Shown here: piece by piece, positions 8,084 through 15,951 of the stretch
Layout: every line of letters starts with the position of its first letter
Position numbering within the stretch: the first letter of the stretch is position 1
DNA from: Candidatus Villigracilis propinquus
Lineage (GTDB): Bacteria > Chloroflexota > Anaerolineae > Anaerolineales > Villigracilaceae
DNA: 64,000 bases
NCBI GenBank assembly: GCA_016714565.1
Contig: JADKDM010000014.1
Span: 62,001 to 126,000 of the forward strand
Direction of reading: 5' to 3'
Notes under the pieces: generated by a model
The model's database searches: none
What the model was told of the DNA's origin: nothing
What the model saw: only the letters and a program-made list of their open reading frames with translations
Made by a program: the position numbers and the translations under genes

Positions 8084-8108
8084 TTCATTTCGAAGAAAAG
8101 GCCTACTC

Positions 8109-8741
8109 ATGTCTGAAGTATTAAAACGACTCGCCTATTTGCAAACCCGCCGCGATAGAACGCCCAACCTCGATCTGGCGCGTGACCTTGCAGCACAGCA
8201 AGACAAGGCGGGTATTCGCAAGATCGCACAAAATATGCATAATGAAAACAAGAACATTCACTCAGACTGCATCCATGTGATGTATGAGATCGGCATCATC
8301 GAGCCAGGGCTCATCGAACCCTACGGCGAAGATTTTATCAAGCTGCTAAAAAGCAGGCACAGCAACATGGTCTCTGGCGCAATGACGGCCCTCGCTGAAA
8401 TCGCCAAGGTGAACCCTGAGCTTATTTTCAGTAATTTGGATGCCATCAAGAGGGCAACCAAAGAAGGGGATGAAATTACCATTGATGCTTTCATCTCTAC
8501 ACTGGCGAACACCGCTTCCGCAAACGAAGAATACAACGCAAAGATTCTCCCGCATTTAATTGAGCATTTATCCACCTGCCGCCCCGGTGACCTGGCACAG
8601 CACGCCGAGAGCATGCTGCCCGCCTTTGATGAATTCAACAAGGATGATTTCGTCAAAGTCCTGAAAAAAAGACAACAAAAATTGGACAGCGCCGCATTTA
8701 CGCGGCTGGGCAGGATCATACGGCTGGCCGAAAAACTATAG
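8109..8741 (+). CDS. HEAT-like alpha-helical repeat protein
   Basis: A 210-residue all-helical protein without signal peptide or membrane segment. Repeating amphipathic pairs (for example around 65-100, 103-125 and 130-165) suggest HEAT/ARM-type repeats, a fold that usually forms a protein-binding scaffold. It lies between the two halves of a Cas4-like nuclease, 25 nt after the first and 8 nt before the second, all on one strand. A bridging or regulatory role for the two halves is an inference from position only. The family was not recognised with certainty. Confidence 0.7.
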   Translation: MSEVLKRLAYLQTRRDRTPNLDLARDLAAQQDKAGIRKIAQNMHNENKNIHSDCIHVMYEIGIIEPGLIEPYGEDFIKLLKSRHSNMVSGAMTALAEIAKVNPELIFSNLDAIKRATKEGDEITIDAFISTLANTASANEEYNAKILPHLIEHLSTCRPGDLAQHAESMLPAFDEFNKDDFVKVLKKRQQKLDSAAFTRLGRIIRLAEKL

Positions 8742-8749
8742 ATTCCAAA

Positions 8750-9262
8750 ATGCTGTATCTTGCCCTTCTCCTATTCCTGGTTGCCATCATTTTTTTCTGG
8801 CGTTCAAACCGCCAGCAAAAAGCTGCCGGTCTGCCCGGTGGACGAGTCATCTACACCGACACACGCGGCTGGGGCAAAGTGGAGAAGCCGCTCTTTCACG
8901 CGGCGCTCGGGTTGACTGGCAAGCCTGATTATCTGATCGAGAAGAACGGACAGATTATCCCCGTGGAAGTTAAGTCCGGGCGCGCGCCAGAAGCGCCATA
9001 TGATTCGCACATCTTTCAACTGGCATCGTACTGCCTGCTGGTTGAAAAGACATACCGCAAACGTCCGCCATATGGGATCATCCACTACGAGAACCGTGAC
9101 TTTGCGGTTGAGTACACAAAAGAGTTGGAGACCGCGCTGATCGAATTGCTTGCCGACATGCGAGTCGATGAGGTGAAGAAAGATGTCCCTTGTTCACATG
9201 ACCAGCCGTCCCGTTGTAAAGGATGCGGGTTTCGCAATGTCTGCGATCAAAAGCTGGCATGA
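8750..9262 (+). CDS. Cas4/RecB-like nuclease, C-terminal catalytic half with N-terminal membrane helix
   Basis: A 170-residue protein that begins with a membrane helix (1-18) and then holds the rest of a Cas4-type nuclease: KPD (Asp60, motif II), VEVK (Glu73/Lys75, motif III), QLASY (Gln90/Tyr94) and three cysteines 156, 159 and 165 spaced C-x2-C-x5-C, the same spacing as the C-terminal cluster ligands of archaeal Cas4. An extra Cys148 precedes them. The first cluster cysteine and the motif I His are missing here and present at 7850-8083. No cas1, cas2 or CRISPR array occurs in the window. Confidence 0.8.
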   Translation: MLYLALLLFLVAIIFFWRSNRQQKAAGLPGGRVIYTDTRGWGKVEKPLFHAALGLTGKPDYLIEKNGQIIPVEVKSGRAPEAPYDSHIFQLASYCLLVEKTYRKRPPYGIIHYENRDFAVEYTKELETALIELLADMRVDEVKKDVPCSHDQPSRCKGCGFRNVCDQKLA

Positions 9263-9294
9263 ATCAGTTTGTCGATCTAAGACCTGCACAAAGG

Positions 9295-9300
9295 TATAAT
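9295..9300 (+). promoter_or_regulatory. -10 box 6 nt before nadK (leaderless type)
   Basis: A perfect TATAAT ends 6 nt before the ATG at 9307. It decides the nadK start: an in-frame upstream start at 9223 would overlap the nuclease gene and place the promoter inside the reading frame. Confidence 0.65.
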
Positions 9301-9306
9301 TTCGCT

Positions 9307-10170
9307 ATGTCTGCGTCATTCCTACCGAAACGACCTGTCATCACCGCGTATCCGAAAATGCCCGAAGCCTTTGCAGAAGCAGAAGCCATGGCCGCGTTCC
9401 TCGAAGAAAAAGGCATTCATGCGCCATTCGGCTCATTGTATGACGAAGAGCTTCGCAAGGCTGTAAAGAAGGGAGCATATGACATGCTCATTGCAGTCGG
9501 CGGGGACGGCAGCGTCTTACGCGCAGGGCATTTATGCGCCCCTTCGGGTGTTCCAATATTGGGTGTGAATCTTGGCAGGCTCGGGTTTCTCATTCAAGTG
9601 GATCGCAAGGAATGGCGCGAGTACTTTGATAAATTATTCAGCGGCGAAGCATGGATCGAGAATCGCATGATGCTGCGCGCGGAACACATCCGTACCGACG
9701 AAAGCATTGGCGTTTCGAAAGCATTGAATGAAGTGGTTGTGGCCCGCGGACAAAACCTGCGCCCTATTCGTTTAACAGCTTCCGTGGATTCCCGTCAATT
9801 AACCAGCTATGTCGCGGACGGCTTGATCGCATCCACAGCCACGGGTTCCACCGCTTATGCGCTTGCAGCAGGCGGTCCCATCCTGCCGCCGGAATTGAGA
9901 AATATTCTGCTTGTTCCGATCGCACCCCACCTTTCCGTGGATCGCGCGGTTGTATTATCTGAAGGTTCTTCTGTAAATATTGTTGTGAAAAGTGAGAACG
10001 CGGTCTTGAGTGTGGATGGACAACCAGCAACACCATTAATGGAAGATGACCAGGTGGCGGTAACTGCTGCCGATGTGACTGCACAATTTGTCCGCTTTGG
10101 CGACCCAGGTTATTTCTACCGCAATATCACCGCTCACATGAATGAAAATTCTTTAGGATTTCCACGATGA
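9307..10170 (+). CDS. nadK: NAD kinase
   Basis: Phosphorylates NAD to NADP with ATP (or polyphosphate). From the ATG at 9307 the protein has 287 residues, a normal length. It contains the GGDGS motif (65-69) of the diacylglycerol-kinase-like fold, GVNLGRLGFL, the NE-type helix (ALNEVVVARG) and the Gly-rich DGLIASTATGSTAYALAAGGPI loop. It overlaps the next gene by ATGA, and recN follows three nt after that, reproducing the common nadK-recN pairing. Transcription probably starts from the -10 box directly upstream of the ATG. Confidence 0.95.
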   Translation: MSASFLPKRPVITAYPKMPEAFAEAEAMAAFLEEKGIHAPFGSLYDEELRKAVKKGAYDMLIAVGGDGSVLRAGHLCAPSGVPILGVNLGRLGFLIQVDRKEWREYFDKLFSGEAWIENRMMLRAEHIRTDESIGVSKALNEVVVARGQNLRPIRLTASVDSRQLTSYVADGLIASTATGSTAYALAAGGPILPPELRNILLVPIAPHLSVDRAVVLSEGSSVNIVVKSENAVLSVDGQPATPLMEDDQVAVTAADVTAQFVRFGDPGYFYRNITAHMNENSLGFPR

Positions 10171-10691
10171 TCGATACCTCAAGCACTCATTGCTACGCCC
10201 ACCCCACCCGTGAGACCAGCCTGCGTTGCAAGCGCTGCGAACGTCCCATGTGTGCCTCCTGCGCCGTGCGAACTCCCACCGGCTACGTCTGCAAGGATTG
10301 CGTCCGCGCACAGCAGAAGACATTTGACACTGCCATGTGGTACGACTATCTCATTGGGTTTGGCGTGACCTTCGTATTGTCACTAATCGCCAGTTCACTA
10401 GCAGGAGTAGTCGCAAGTTTCCTTGGCTTCTATATGATCTTCATCGCGGCAGCCATAGGCGGCGGCGCAGGGAGATTCATCGCGGATATCGCTCTGCGTG
10501 CGGTCAGCAAACGCCGCTCGAAGTCATTGTTTATCTCCTGCGCTATCGGCGTGGTCGTTGGAGCCATCCCCGTGATGGTGGCGCTGTTATTTATGGGGAA
10601 CATGCTGGCTCTTATTTCGCTCGGTGTTTATGTTGTTGTCGTCACACCTACAGTTTATTCGAGACTCTCCGGAATTCAACTTACAAGATAA
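10167..10691 (+). CDS. B-box-type zinc finger membrane protein
   Basis: A 174-residue protein with an N-terminal zinc-binding module in which Cys9, His12, Cys21, Cys24, Cys29, Cys32, Cys42 and Cys45 are arranged like a bacterial B-box finger (CYAHPTRETSLRCKRCERPMC). About four transmembrane helices follow, with a Gly-rich pair (AAAIGGGAGRF). Such proteins are widespread next to housekeeping genes in Chloroflexota and Actinobacteria, but no biochemical role is established. It is coupled to nadK by an ATGA overlap and followed by recN after 3 nt. Confidence 0.8.
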   Translation: MIDTSSTHCYAHPTRETSLRCKRCERPMCASCAVRTPTGYVCKDCVRAQQKTFDTAMWYDYLIGFGVTFVLSLIASSLAGVVASFLGFYMIFIAAAIGGGAGRFIADIALRAVSKRRSKSLFISCAIGVVVGAIPVMVALLFMGNMLALISLGVYVVVVTPTVYSRLSGIQLTR

Positions 10692-10694
10692 CCC

Positions 10695-12428
10695 ATGCTT
10701 ACCGAACTCCACATCCAAAACTTCGCAATTATAGACAAACTCGATCTGCGCTTCGGGCAGGGACTCATCATCCTGACCGGTGAAACAGGCGCGGGCAAAT
10801 CCATCATCCTTGATGCCGTGGTCATGCTCATCGGTGGCAAGGCGGATACGACCTTCGTTCGCACTGATTCAGAGGCGGCATTTGTTGAAGGTGTGTTCCA
10901 GCTCAAAGGTCCGGAAAAAGAGGCGGTACATGCAGTCCTCAACCGCGAAGAGCTGATGGATGATCCCAATTATGTGGTGCTGATGCGCGAAGTCCGCAAA
11001 GAGGGACGCAGTGTGGCGCGCGTGAATGGCCGCACGGTAAATGTTGGATTATTGAAGGAACTCGGCGCGCTGTTGATCGATATCCACGGGCAGGCGGAAC
11101 ATCTATCCCTGCTCGATCCCCGCGCACACCTTGGCCTGCTCGATCGCTACGCAGAAGTGTCCAAGCCGCTGACGGAGTACCGCCAAACCTACCACACGCT
11201 GTTGAACCTGCGCCGCGAACTAAGTGACCTGCGCAAAGCCCAGTCCGATTCAGATCGCCGCACCGAGATCCTCACCTATCAGGCCGAAGAAATCGAAGAT
11301 GCGCACTTGAAACCCGGTGAAGATGAAGAACTCCGCAAGGAACGCGATAGGCTGGCAAATGCCGAGTCCCTCGCGCAGAATGCGCAGGAAGCGCTGGCCG
11401 TTCTGGATGAAGGCTCACCCGAAACGCCCGCAGCTACGGACCTTGTTGGGCAGGCCGCACAGGCATTGGCCGCTCTCGCAAAAATAGACGCGGGGCAGTC
11501 CGAGTTGGCAAACCAAGCTGAACTTATGCTGGACACGATGTCCGACATCATTCATGGCTTGCGCGATTATCTCGAAGAGATCGAATTCAACCCGAAACGA
11601 TTGGAAGAAGTAGAAGAGCGGCTGGATGTCATCCACTCCCTCACCCGCAAATATGGCGGCAACATCCCAGCCGTGATCGCCTACGGAGCCGACGCCCGCA
11701 AACAACTGGAAACCATCACCGGCGCGGCAGACCGCATCGATGAATTGGAGATGCAGGAAGCCAAGCTGCTTGAGAAACTCGGCAAGCAGGGCGGCACATT
11801 GACTGAAAAACGAAAGACCGCAGCCGCAAAAATGGGCAAGGGCATTGAAGCTGAACTCGATGATCTAAAAATGGCCTCCGCCCAATTCGGCGTGGACTTC
11901 CAAACCAAGCCCGATCCCAACGGCGCTCCGCTTGCCGATGGAACCCGCATCGCCTTTGACCAAAATGGATTCGACCGCGTGGAATTTCTCGTGGCGCCCA
12001 ACCCCGGCGAAGGACTCAAACCTCTGGCAAAGATCGCCTCCGGCGGCGAAACATCCCGCCTGATGCTCGGCTTGAAAAACGTGATGGCTGTTGCTGACGA
12101 AGTCCCCGCCCTGATCTTCGATGAAATTGACCAGGGCATCGGCGGACGCGTTGGCATGGTCGTCGGCCAGAAATTGTGGAATCTCTCGCGCACACATCAG
12201 GTCTTTTGCGTGACCCACCTTCCGCAGCTTGCCGTCTTTGGCGACCAGCATTATCAAGTGCAAAAGCTCGTCGAAAAAGGCCGTACCCTCACCCGCGTAG
12301 AACCACTCGAAGGCGAACCGCGCCTGCTTGAGCTTTCGCAAATGCTCGGCGAGGTCGGAGAAGGCACGCTCCGCTCCGCACACGAACTCCTACAGACAGC
12401 CAGGCAAATGGTAAAAAGCCAGAAATAA
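10695..12428 (+). CDS. recN: DNA repair protein RecN
   Basis: SMC-like ATPase that gathers DNA ends for recombinational double-strand break repair. The 577 residues show the N-terminal Walker A GETGAGKS (29-36), a long Glu/Leu/Arg-rich coiled-coil centre, and the C-terminal head with the signature ASGGETSRLMLGLK and Walker B PALIFDEIDQGIGG. All parts needed for an active RecN are present. It is the third gene of the nadK operon and ends at a terminator 6 nt after the stop. No LexA-like box was seen directly upstream. Confidence 0.95.
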   Translation: MLTELHIQNFAIIDKLDLRFGQGLIILTGETGAGKSIILDAVVMLIGGKADTTFVRTDSEAAFVEGVFQLKGPEKEAVHAVLNREELMDDPNYVVLMREVRKEGRSVARVNGRTVNVGLLKELGALLIDIHGQAEHLSLLDPRAHLGLLDRYAEVSKPLTEYRQTYHTLLNLRRELSDLRKAQSDSDRRTEILTYQAEEIEDAHLKPGEDEELRKERDRLANAESLAQNAQEALAVLDEGSPETPAATDLVGQAAQALAALAKIDAGQSELANQAELMLDTMSDIIHGLRDYLEEIEFNPKRLEEVEERLDVIHSLTRKYGGNIPAVIAYGADARKQLETITGAADRIDELEMQEAKLLEKLGKQGGTLTEKRKTAAAKMGKGIEAELDDLKMASAQFGVDFQTKPDPNGAPLADGTRIAFDQNGFDRVEFLVAPNPGEGLKPLAKIASGGETSRLMLGLKNVMAVADEVPALIFDEIDQGIGGRVGMVVGQKLWNLSRTHQVFCVTHLPQLAVFGDQHYQVQKLVEKGRTLTRVEPLEGEPRLLELSQMLGEVGEGTLRSAHELLQTARQMVKSQK

Positions 12429-12434
12429 CCAAAC

Positions 12435-12469
12435 AAAAAAGTGGATGCCCGAAAGCATCCACTTTTTTT
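12435..12469 (+). terminator. Terminator of the nadK-recN operon
   Basis: A 14-bp stem (12435-12448 with 12455-12468), 6-nt loop and T-run directly after recN. Confidence 0.85.
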
Positions 12470-12489
12470 ATTCGTTCATGAGATTAAAT

Positions 12490-12528
12490 GATGACCGCTA
12501 GGGTGAGGGGGGCACCCTAGCGGTCATC
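12490..12528. repeat. Perfect 16-bp inverted repeat with G-rich loop
   Basis: Arms GATGACCGCTAGGGTG (12490-12505) and its exact complement (12513-12528) around a 7-nt loop made of one A and six G. No T-tract follows. It lies between the recN terminator and the tRNA-Arg gene. The rest of the 12429-12606 gap shows nothing else. Confidence 0.7.
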
Positions 12529-12606
12529 AACGTCAATATTACTACGACCCTTTAAATATTGCAAGTCCTTTTCATAAGAAATACATTAATATTTTCGAAA
12601 TTTTTG

Positions 12607-12678
12607 TGCCCTGAGTAGGAATCGGACCTACATCTAAGCCTTAGGAGTGCCTTGTTCTGTCCATTGAACTATCAGGGC
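12607..12678 (-). tRNA. tRNA-Arg (anticodon CCU)
   Basis: Folds as a cloverleaf on the - strand: acceptor GCCCTGA/TCAGGGC, D-stem GTTC/GAAC, anticodon loop CTCCTAA, 4-nt variable region and T-stem GTAGG/CCTAC. The discriminator base is A and CCA is not encoded. Two deviations are visible: an A·G mismatch at 31-39 and C instead of U at position 55 of the T loop. The match to other bacterial Arg-CCU genes in layout makes the identity firm. Confidence 0.85.
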
Positions 12679-12688
12679 GATGGTTAAG

Positions 12689-12694
12689 ATTATA
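12689..12694 (-). promoter_or_regulatory. -10 box of tRNA-Arg
   Basis: TATAAT on the - strand, 10 nt before the 5' end of the tRNA. It lies only 10 bp from the oppositely directed -10 box of the peptidase gene. Confidence 0.6.
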
Positions 12695-12704
12695 CACAAA
12701 AGGA

Positions 12705-12710
12705 TAAAAT
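12705..12710 (+). promoter_or_regulatory. -10 box 6 nt before the M1-like peptidase start (leaderless type)
   Basis: TAAAAT ends 6 nt before the ATG at 12717. No Shine-Dalgarno sequence is present between it and the start. Confidence 0.5.
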
Positions 12711-12716
12711 ATATCC

Positions 12717-14159
12717 ATGCGGAAATATTTTCTTTTCATTTTGCTTCTCATCACAGCCTGCAACCTTCCGGTGCCGCACAACACCCAACCTGCAACACCG
12801 GTTGACCCTGAAAACATACAACTCGCATTGGCCGAAACCTCCACGCCAGCACCTCCCAATATTCCTTCATACGAAAAATATACTCTCAACACCATTATCG
12901 ATTACGACCGTCACTCCATCACTGTAGACGAGACCATCACCTATCCAAATCATACGGGCCAGCCGCTCAACTCCTTAACGCTCGCCATTGCCGCCAACCT
13001 TTGGCCTAATTGCTTTAATCTGACTCAGATCACCGTGGATAACATCCCCGTGACGGACTCCACGCTCAACGCCCACAGACTCGACATCCCGCTTCAAACT
13101 CCGCTCGCGCCTGATTCTGTTCTGACAGTGACTCTCAGCTACAGCCTCTCCCTCCCCTATATGGACCAGGCCGGCAGCCTGCGCGCGCGCATCTTCGGCT
13201 ACAGCGATATTCAAATGAATCTCGTCAACTGGTATCCGTTCGTTGTCCCATTCAAAGACGGCGAGTGGATGATCCGCGAGCCCTGGTCACATGGCGAATA
13301 TTTGATCTACCCCGTCGCAGATTTTGAAGTCAATCTCAAATTTGCGAATCCTGAAAACGCACCCATTGTCGCCGCCAGCGGATTTGCCGAATCGAACAGC
13401 GAATCCACAAGATACACACTCACTGAAGGACGCGCCTTCGCCATTTCTGCAAGTCGTAATTTTCAGGTCTCACACATGCAAGTTGGGGATGTAACCGTGT
13501 ACAGTTACTACTTCCCCATCTTCAAAAGCGCAGGCGAAGCCGCCATGATCGCCAGCGCACAAGCCTTGCAGGTCTTCTCCGAAAAATTCGGCGCGTATCC
13601 GCATAAGACCCTATCCGTTGTCATCGCGGATTTCAAAGACAGCATGGAATTTTCCGCATTGTTTTTTCACAGCAGCAGTTTCTATAATTTATACGATGGC
13701 ACCCCGTTCAATTACCTGACCTTCGTCGCCGTCCATGAGACAGGTCACCAATGGTGGTTTGACCAGGTCGCCAACGATCAGGCGCTCGAACCGTGGCTGG
13801 ACGAATCACTCACGACCTATTCCGAGTCTCTGTATTACGAAGCGCTTTATCCCGATCAACTTTCATGGTGGTGGTCCTACCGCATCGACTTCTTCGAGCC
13901 GCAAGGCTACATAGACATCCCCGTGTACGATGGACAGAATGACGAGAACTACAAACACATCGTCTACTTCAACGGCGCACACTTTATCAAAGATCTGCGC
14001 AGCCGCATCGGTGACGAAGCATTCTTCGCCTTCATTCAGGAGTATGCAAGGCAAAATAAAGGCGGCATTGCCGCCCGCGAAGATTTCTTCCGCATTTTGG
14101 ATAAGCATACCGATATGGACTACTCGGATATTGTGCGTGAATACTTTAGAACAAGATAA
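12717..14159 (+). CDS. M1-family metallopeptidase, lipoprotein
   Basis: A 480-residue lipoprotein with a short signal peptide and lipobox LITAC (lipidated Cys15), hence exported and membrane-attached. Residues 50-260 resemble the beta-rich N-terminal domain of M1 aminopeptidases. The catalytic zinc motif HETGH (340-344) is followed by Glu363 after exactly 18 residues, as in gluzincins. The exopeptidase GAMEN motif is replaced by DSMEF (308-312), so free N-terminal anchoring may differ from classical aminopeptidases. Probably scavenges extracellular peptides. Leaderless-type promoter. Confidence 0.85.
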   Translation: MRKYFLFILLLITACNLPVPHNTQPATPVDPENIQLALAETSTPAPPNIPSYEKYTLNTIIDYDRHSITVDETITYPNHTGQPLNSLTLAIAANLWPNCFNLTQITVDNIPVTDSTLNAHRLDIPLQTPLAPDSVLTVTLSYSLSLPYMDQAGSLRARIFGYSDIQMNLVNWYPFVVPFKDGEWMIREPWSHGEYLIYPVADFEVNLKFANPENAPIVAASGFAESNSESTRYTLTEGRAFAISASRNFQVSHMQVGDVTVYSYYFPIFKSAGEAAMIASAQALQVFSEKFGAYPHKTLSVVIADFKDSMEFSALFFHSSSFYNLYDGTPFNYLTFVAVHETGHQWWFDQVANDQALEPWLDESLTTYSESLYYEALYPDQLSWWWSYRIDFFEPQGYIDIPVYDGQNDENYKHIVYFNGAHFIKDLRSRIGDEAFFAFIQEYARQNKGGIAAREDFFRILDKHTDMDYSDIVREYFRTR

Positions 14160-14170
14160 CAGGAGTTCCA

Positions 14171-14593
14171 ATGAAAACTGCGCCCTTTAAGATCGTATTG
14201 GCTATTCTGGCGGGTCCGCTCGCTGCATGGATTTTTCCACTGTTCAACTTTGTTCTTTCGCCGCCCAATCAGGGGTTTACCGAACTGCTCTACCTCCCCA
14301 TTTGCATGCTGGGATTCCCAACATGCATTGTGTTGATCTTTCAGAAAAAACTCCTGGGATGGAAAATTCTGGCGGGGTTTGCTCTTTCCATTATCGCCCC
14401 TCTGATCCTTTTTATCCTTACCAGCCCTGCTTATTTACCAAGTGGCATGTCCACATGCAAACTGGTAGATAGCAATGGCTCGAAAGTGAAGTACGCTTGT
14501 GTGGATACATCCAGCGATGATCCGACCTACCACCGCGAATTCACTGTGGAGGGGATTGAAGGCTGGCCCATCATGCGGGTCACAGACGGCTAG
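14171..14593 (+). CDS. Small membrane protein with extracytoplasmic C-terminal tail
   Basis: A 140-residue protein of unrecognised family. Three hydrophobic helices (about 8-28, 38-57 and 64-85) are followed by a soluble tail of about 55 residues with two cysteines (STCKLVDSNG and KYACVD) that could form a disulfide if the tail is outside. AGGAG lies 6 nt before the ATG. It follows the peptidase by 11 nt on the same strand and ends 2 nt from the convergent zinc-ribbon gene. Confidence 0.65.
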   Translation: MKTAPFKIVLAILAGPLAAWIFPLFNFVLSPPNQGFTELLYLPICMLGFPTCIVLIFQKKLLGWKILAGFALSIIAPLILFILTSPAYLPSGMSTCKLVDSNGSKVKYACVDTSSDDPTYHREFTVEGIEGWPIMRVTDG

Positions 14594-14595
14594 GC

Positions 14596-15939
14596 TCAAT
14601 CTCCCAGCAAGTCCGCCAGAAAACCGAACAACCCACCCTCTTCTGATTTTTCGTCCTCACTCAACAGATCGCTGGAGATAACCCCGTTCTGTCCGTTGAT
14701 CAACACCAAATGTTCACGCCCGTCAAAGGGAAGTTCCGTCATCCACACGGGCAGCAGGTTGAGCTTAAAAGATTCAACCATGAGGTTGGCAGAGGATGTA
14801 TGCACGATATTTGCGCTATTAAGGCGGGATGGAAGCTCGCGTTTATATTTGGCATACACCTGGCTGCGCGCATCCAGGGAGGCATCTGCCATCGGCACAT
14901 CATAAATTTCCGCGGGCCAACTCGCAAGATAACGCGGGTCATACGGCTTGATGGATTTCATATCAAAAGATTCGATCAACCTCAAGAAAACAGAGGACGG
15001 CTTTCGCGAGGCAGGAAGCGGCAGATCATTCTCCATCACCGGATACTCATCCGAATAGCGGGAAACTTTTATTTGTTTGCGGCCACTTGAAAAAATATCA
15101 TTTTCCTCATTGATCTCGGTCACTTCATAGGTGTAATCAATTGCTCCACCCACATCGAACGTCCACAGCGGAAGGTACAACCCGCGTGGCAGGTCCACCT
15201 TTTTTTCAGGCTTGATGTTGTTCCCCTGTACCCAATCAATAAGCAATTTTACAGCGCGTTTCTGATCGAACACATGCGGAATGATCCCATCGGGCGCGAG
15301 CAGGTCTTTTGTTTTCTCAAGGTTCACAACATGCGGTGAGTCACAATAGGCGCACGATGCCGAAAGCTGCTTCGGCGGCAAAATAAACTCCGCGCCGCAG
15401 CCATTGCAGTGAAAGACCTGTTCCTGCAATGGCTTGCCATGTCCCTTCATGGTGGCCATTGCGATGACGAAATCTTTTTCATCCGCCTCCCCTCCATTGC
15501 CGCCCACCGACTGGTTTCGAGTGCAATAATCGCAGACGAGCTTTTGCTGCCCATCGGGAGAAAAAGACATGCGCCCGCCGCATTTGGGGCACATAAACCT
15601 CTGCGCATCCGTCTGGCGCGATCCATCAGGCGCATCGGGTAAAGAGTCAGCGTTGACCACATCCTCTTCCATGAGCTTGCCGTCCAAAATTGCGAGCGCA
15701 CGCCGTGCGCGCGCATGGTGTATATCATGCGCAAGACAATTCTCAAACGCCTTGCGTTTTTCAACTGGGTCAACGGTTATCTCCCCCATCCAATACCACG
15801 CTTCACCAAGCACATCATACGACCCCGTCATATAAATGGCGCGATCCAGATAACGGCGGGCAGTATCAATATTTCCTGCTCTCGCTTCAATAACACCCGT
15901 GCGAAGAAGATCTTTGCTGTAATTTTCCGAGTTATTCAT
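14596..15939 (-). CDS. TPR and double zinc-ribbon protein
   Basis: A 447-residue cytosolic protein. The N-terminal 90 residues look like TPR helices (IEARAGNIDTARRYLDRAI). Two zinc ribbons follow: CPKCGGRM...CDYC near 115-140 and CNGCGAEF...CAYC near 175-200. The rest is a mixed domain containing LPLWTFDVGG and a conserved-looking ASWPAEIYDVPMADASLDA stretch. Similar zinc-ribbon proteins are found in Chloroflexota without an assigned role. It sits 12 nt downstream of folP on the same strand, so the two are probably co-transcribed. Confidence 0.7.
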   Translation of the reverse strand: MNNSENYSKDLLRTGVIEARAGNIDTARRYLDRAIYMTGSYDVLGEAWYWMGEITVDPVEKRKAFENCLAHDIHHARARRALAILDGKLMEEDVVNADSLPDAPDGSRQTDAQRFMCPKCGGRMSFSPDGQQKLVCDYCTRNQSVGGNGGEADEKDFVIAMATMKGHGKPLQEQVFHCNGCGAEFILPPKQLSASCAYCDSPHVVNLEKTKDLLAPDGIIPHVFDQKRAVKLLIDWVQGNNIKPEKKVDLPRGLYLPLWTFDVGGAIDYTYEVTEINEENDIFSSGRKQIKVSRYSDEYPVMENDLPLPASRKPSSVFLRLIESFDMKSIKPYDPRYLASWPAEIYDVPMADASLDARSQVYAKYKRELPSRLNSANIVHTSSANLMVESFKLNLLPVWMTELPFDGREHLVLINGQNGVISSDLLSEDEKSEEGGLFGFLADLLGD

Positions 15940-15951
15940 GGGTATCCCTGT

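Noticed and set aside
9223..9306. Upstream start for nadK at 9223
   Set aside because: It would overlap the nuclease gene, place a perfect -10 box inside the coding region and add a stretch unlike NAD kinases.
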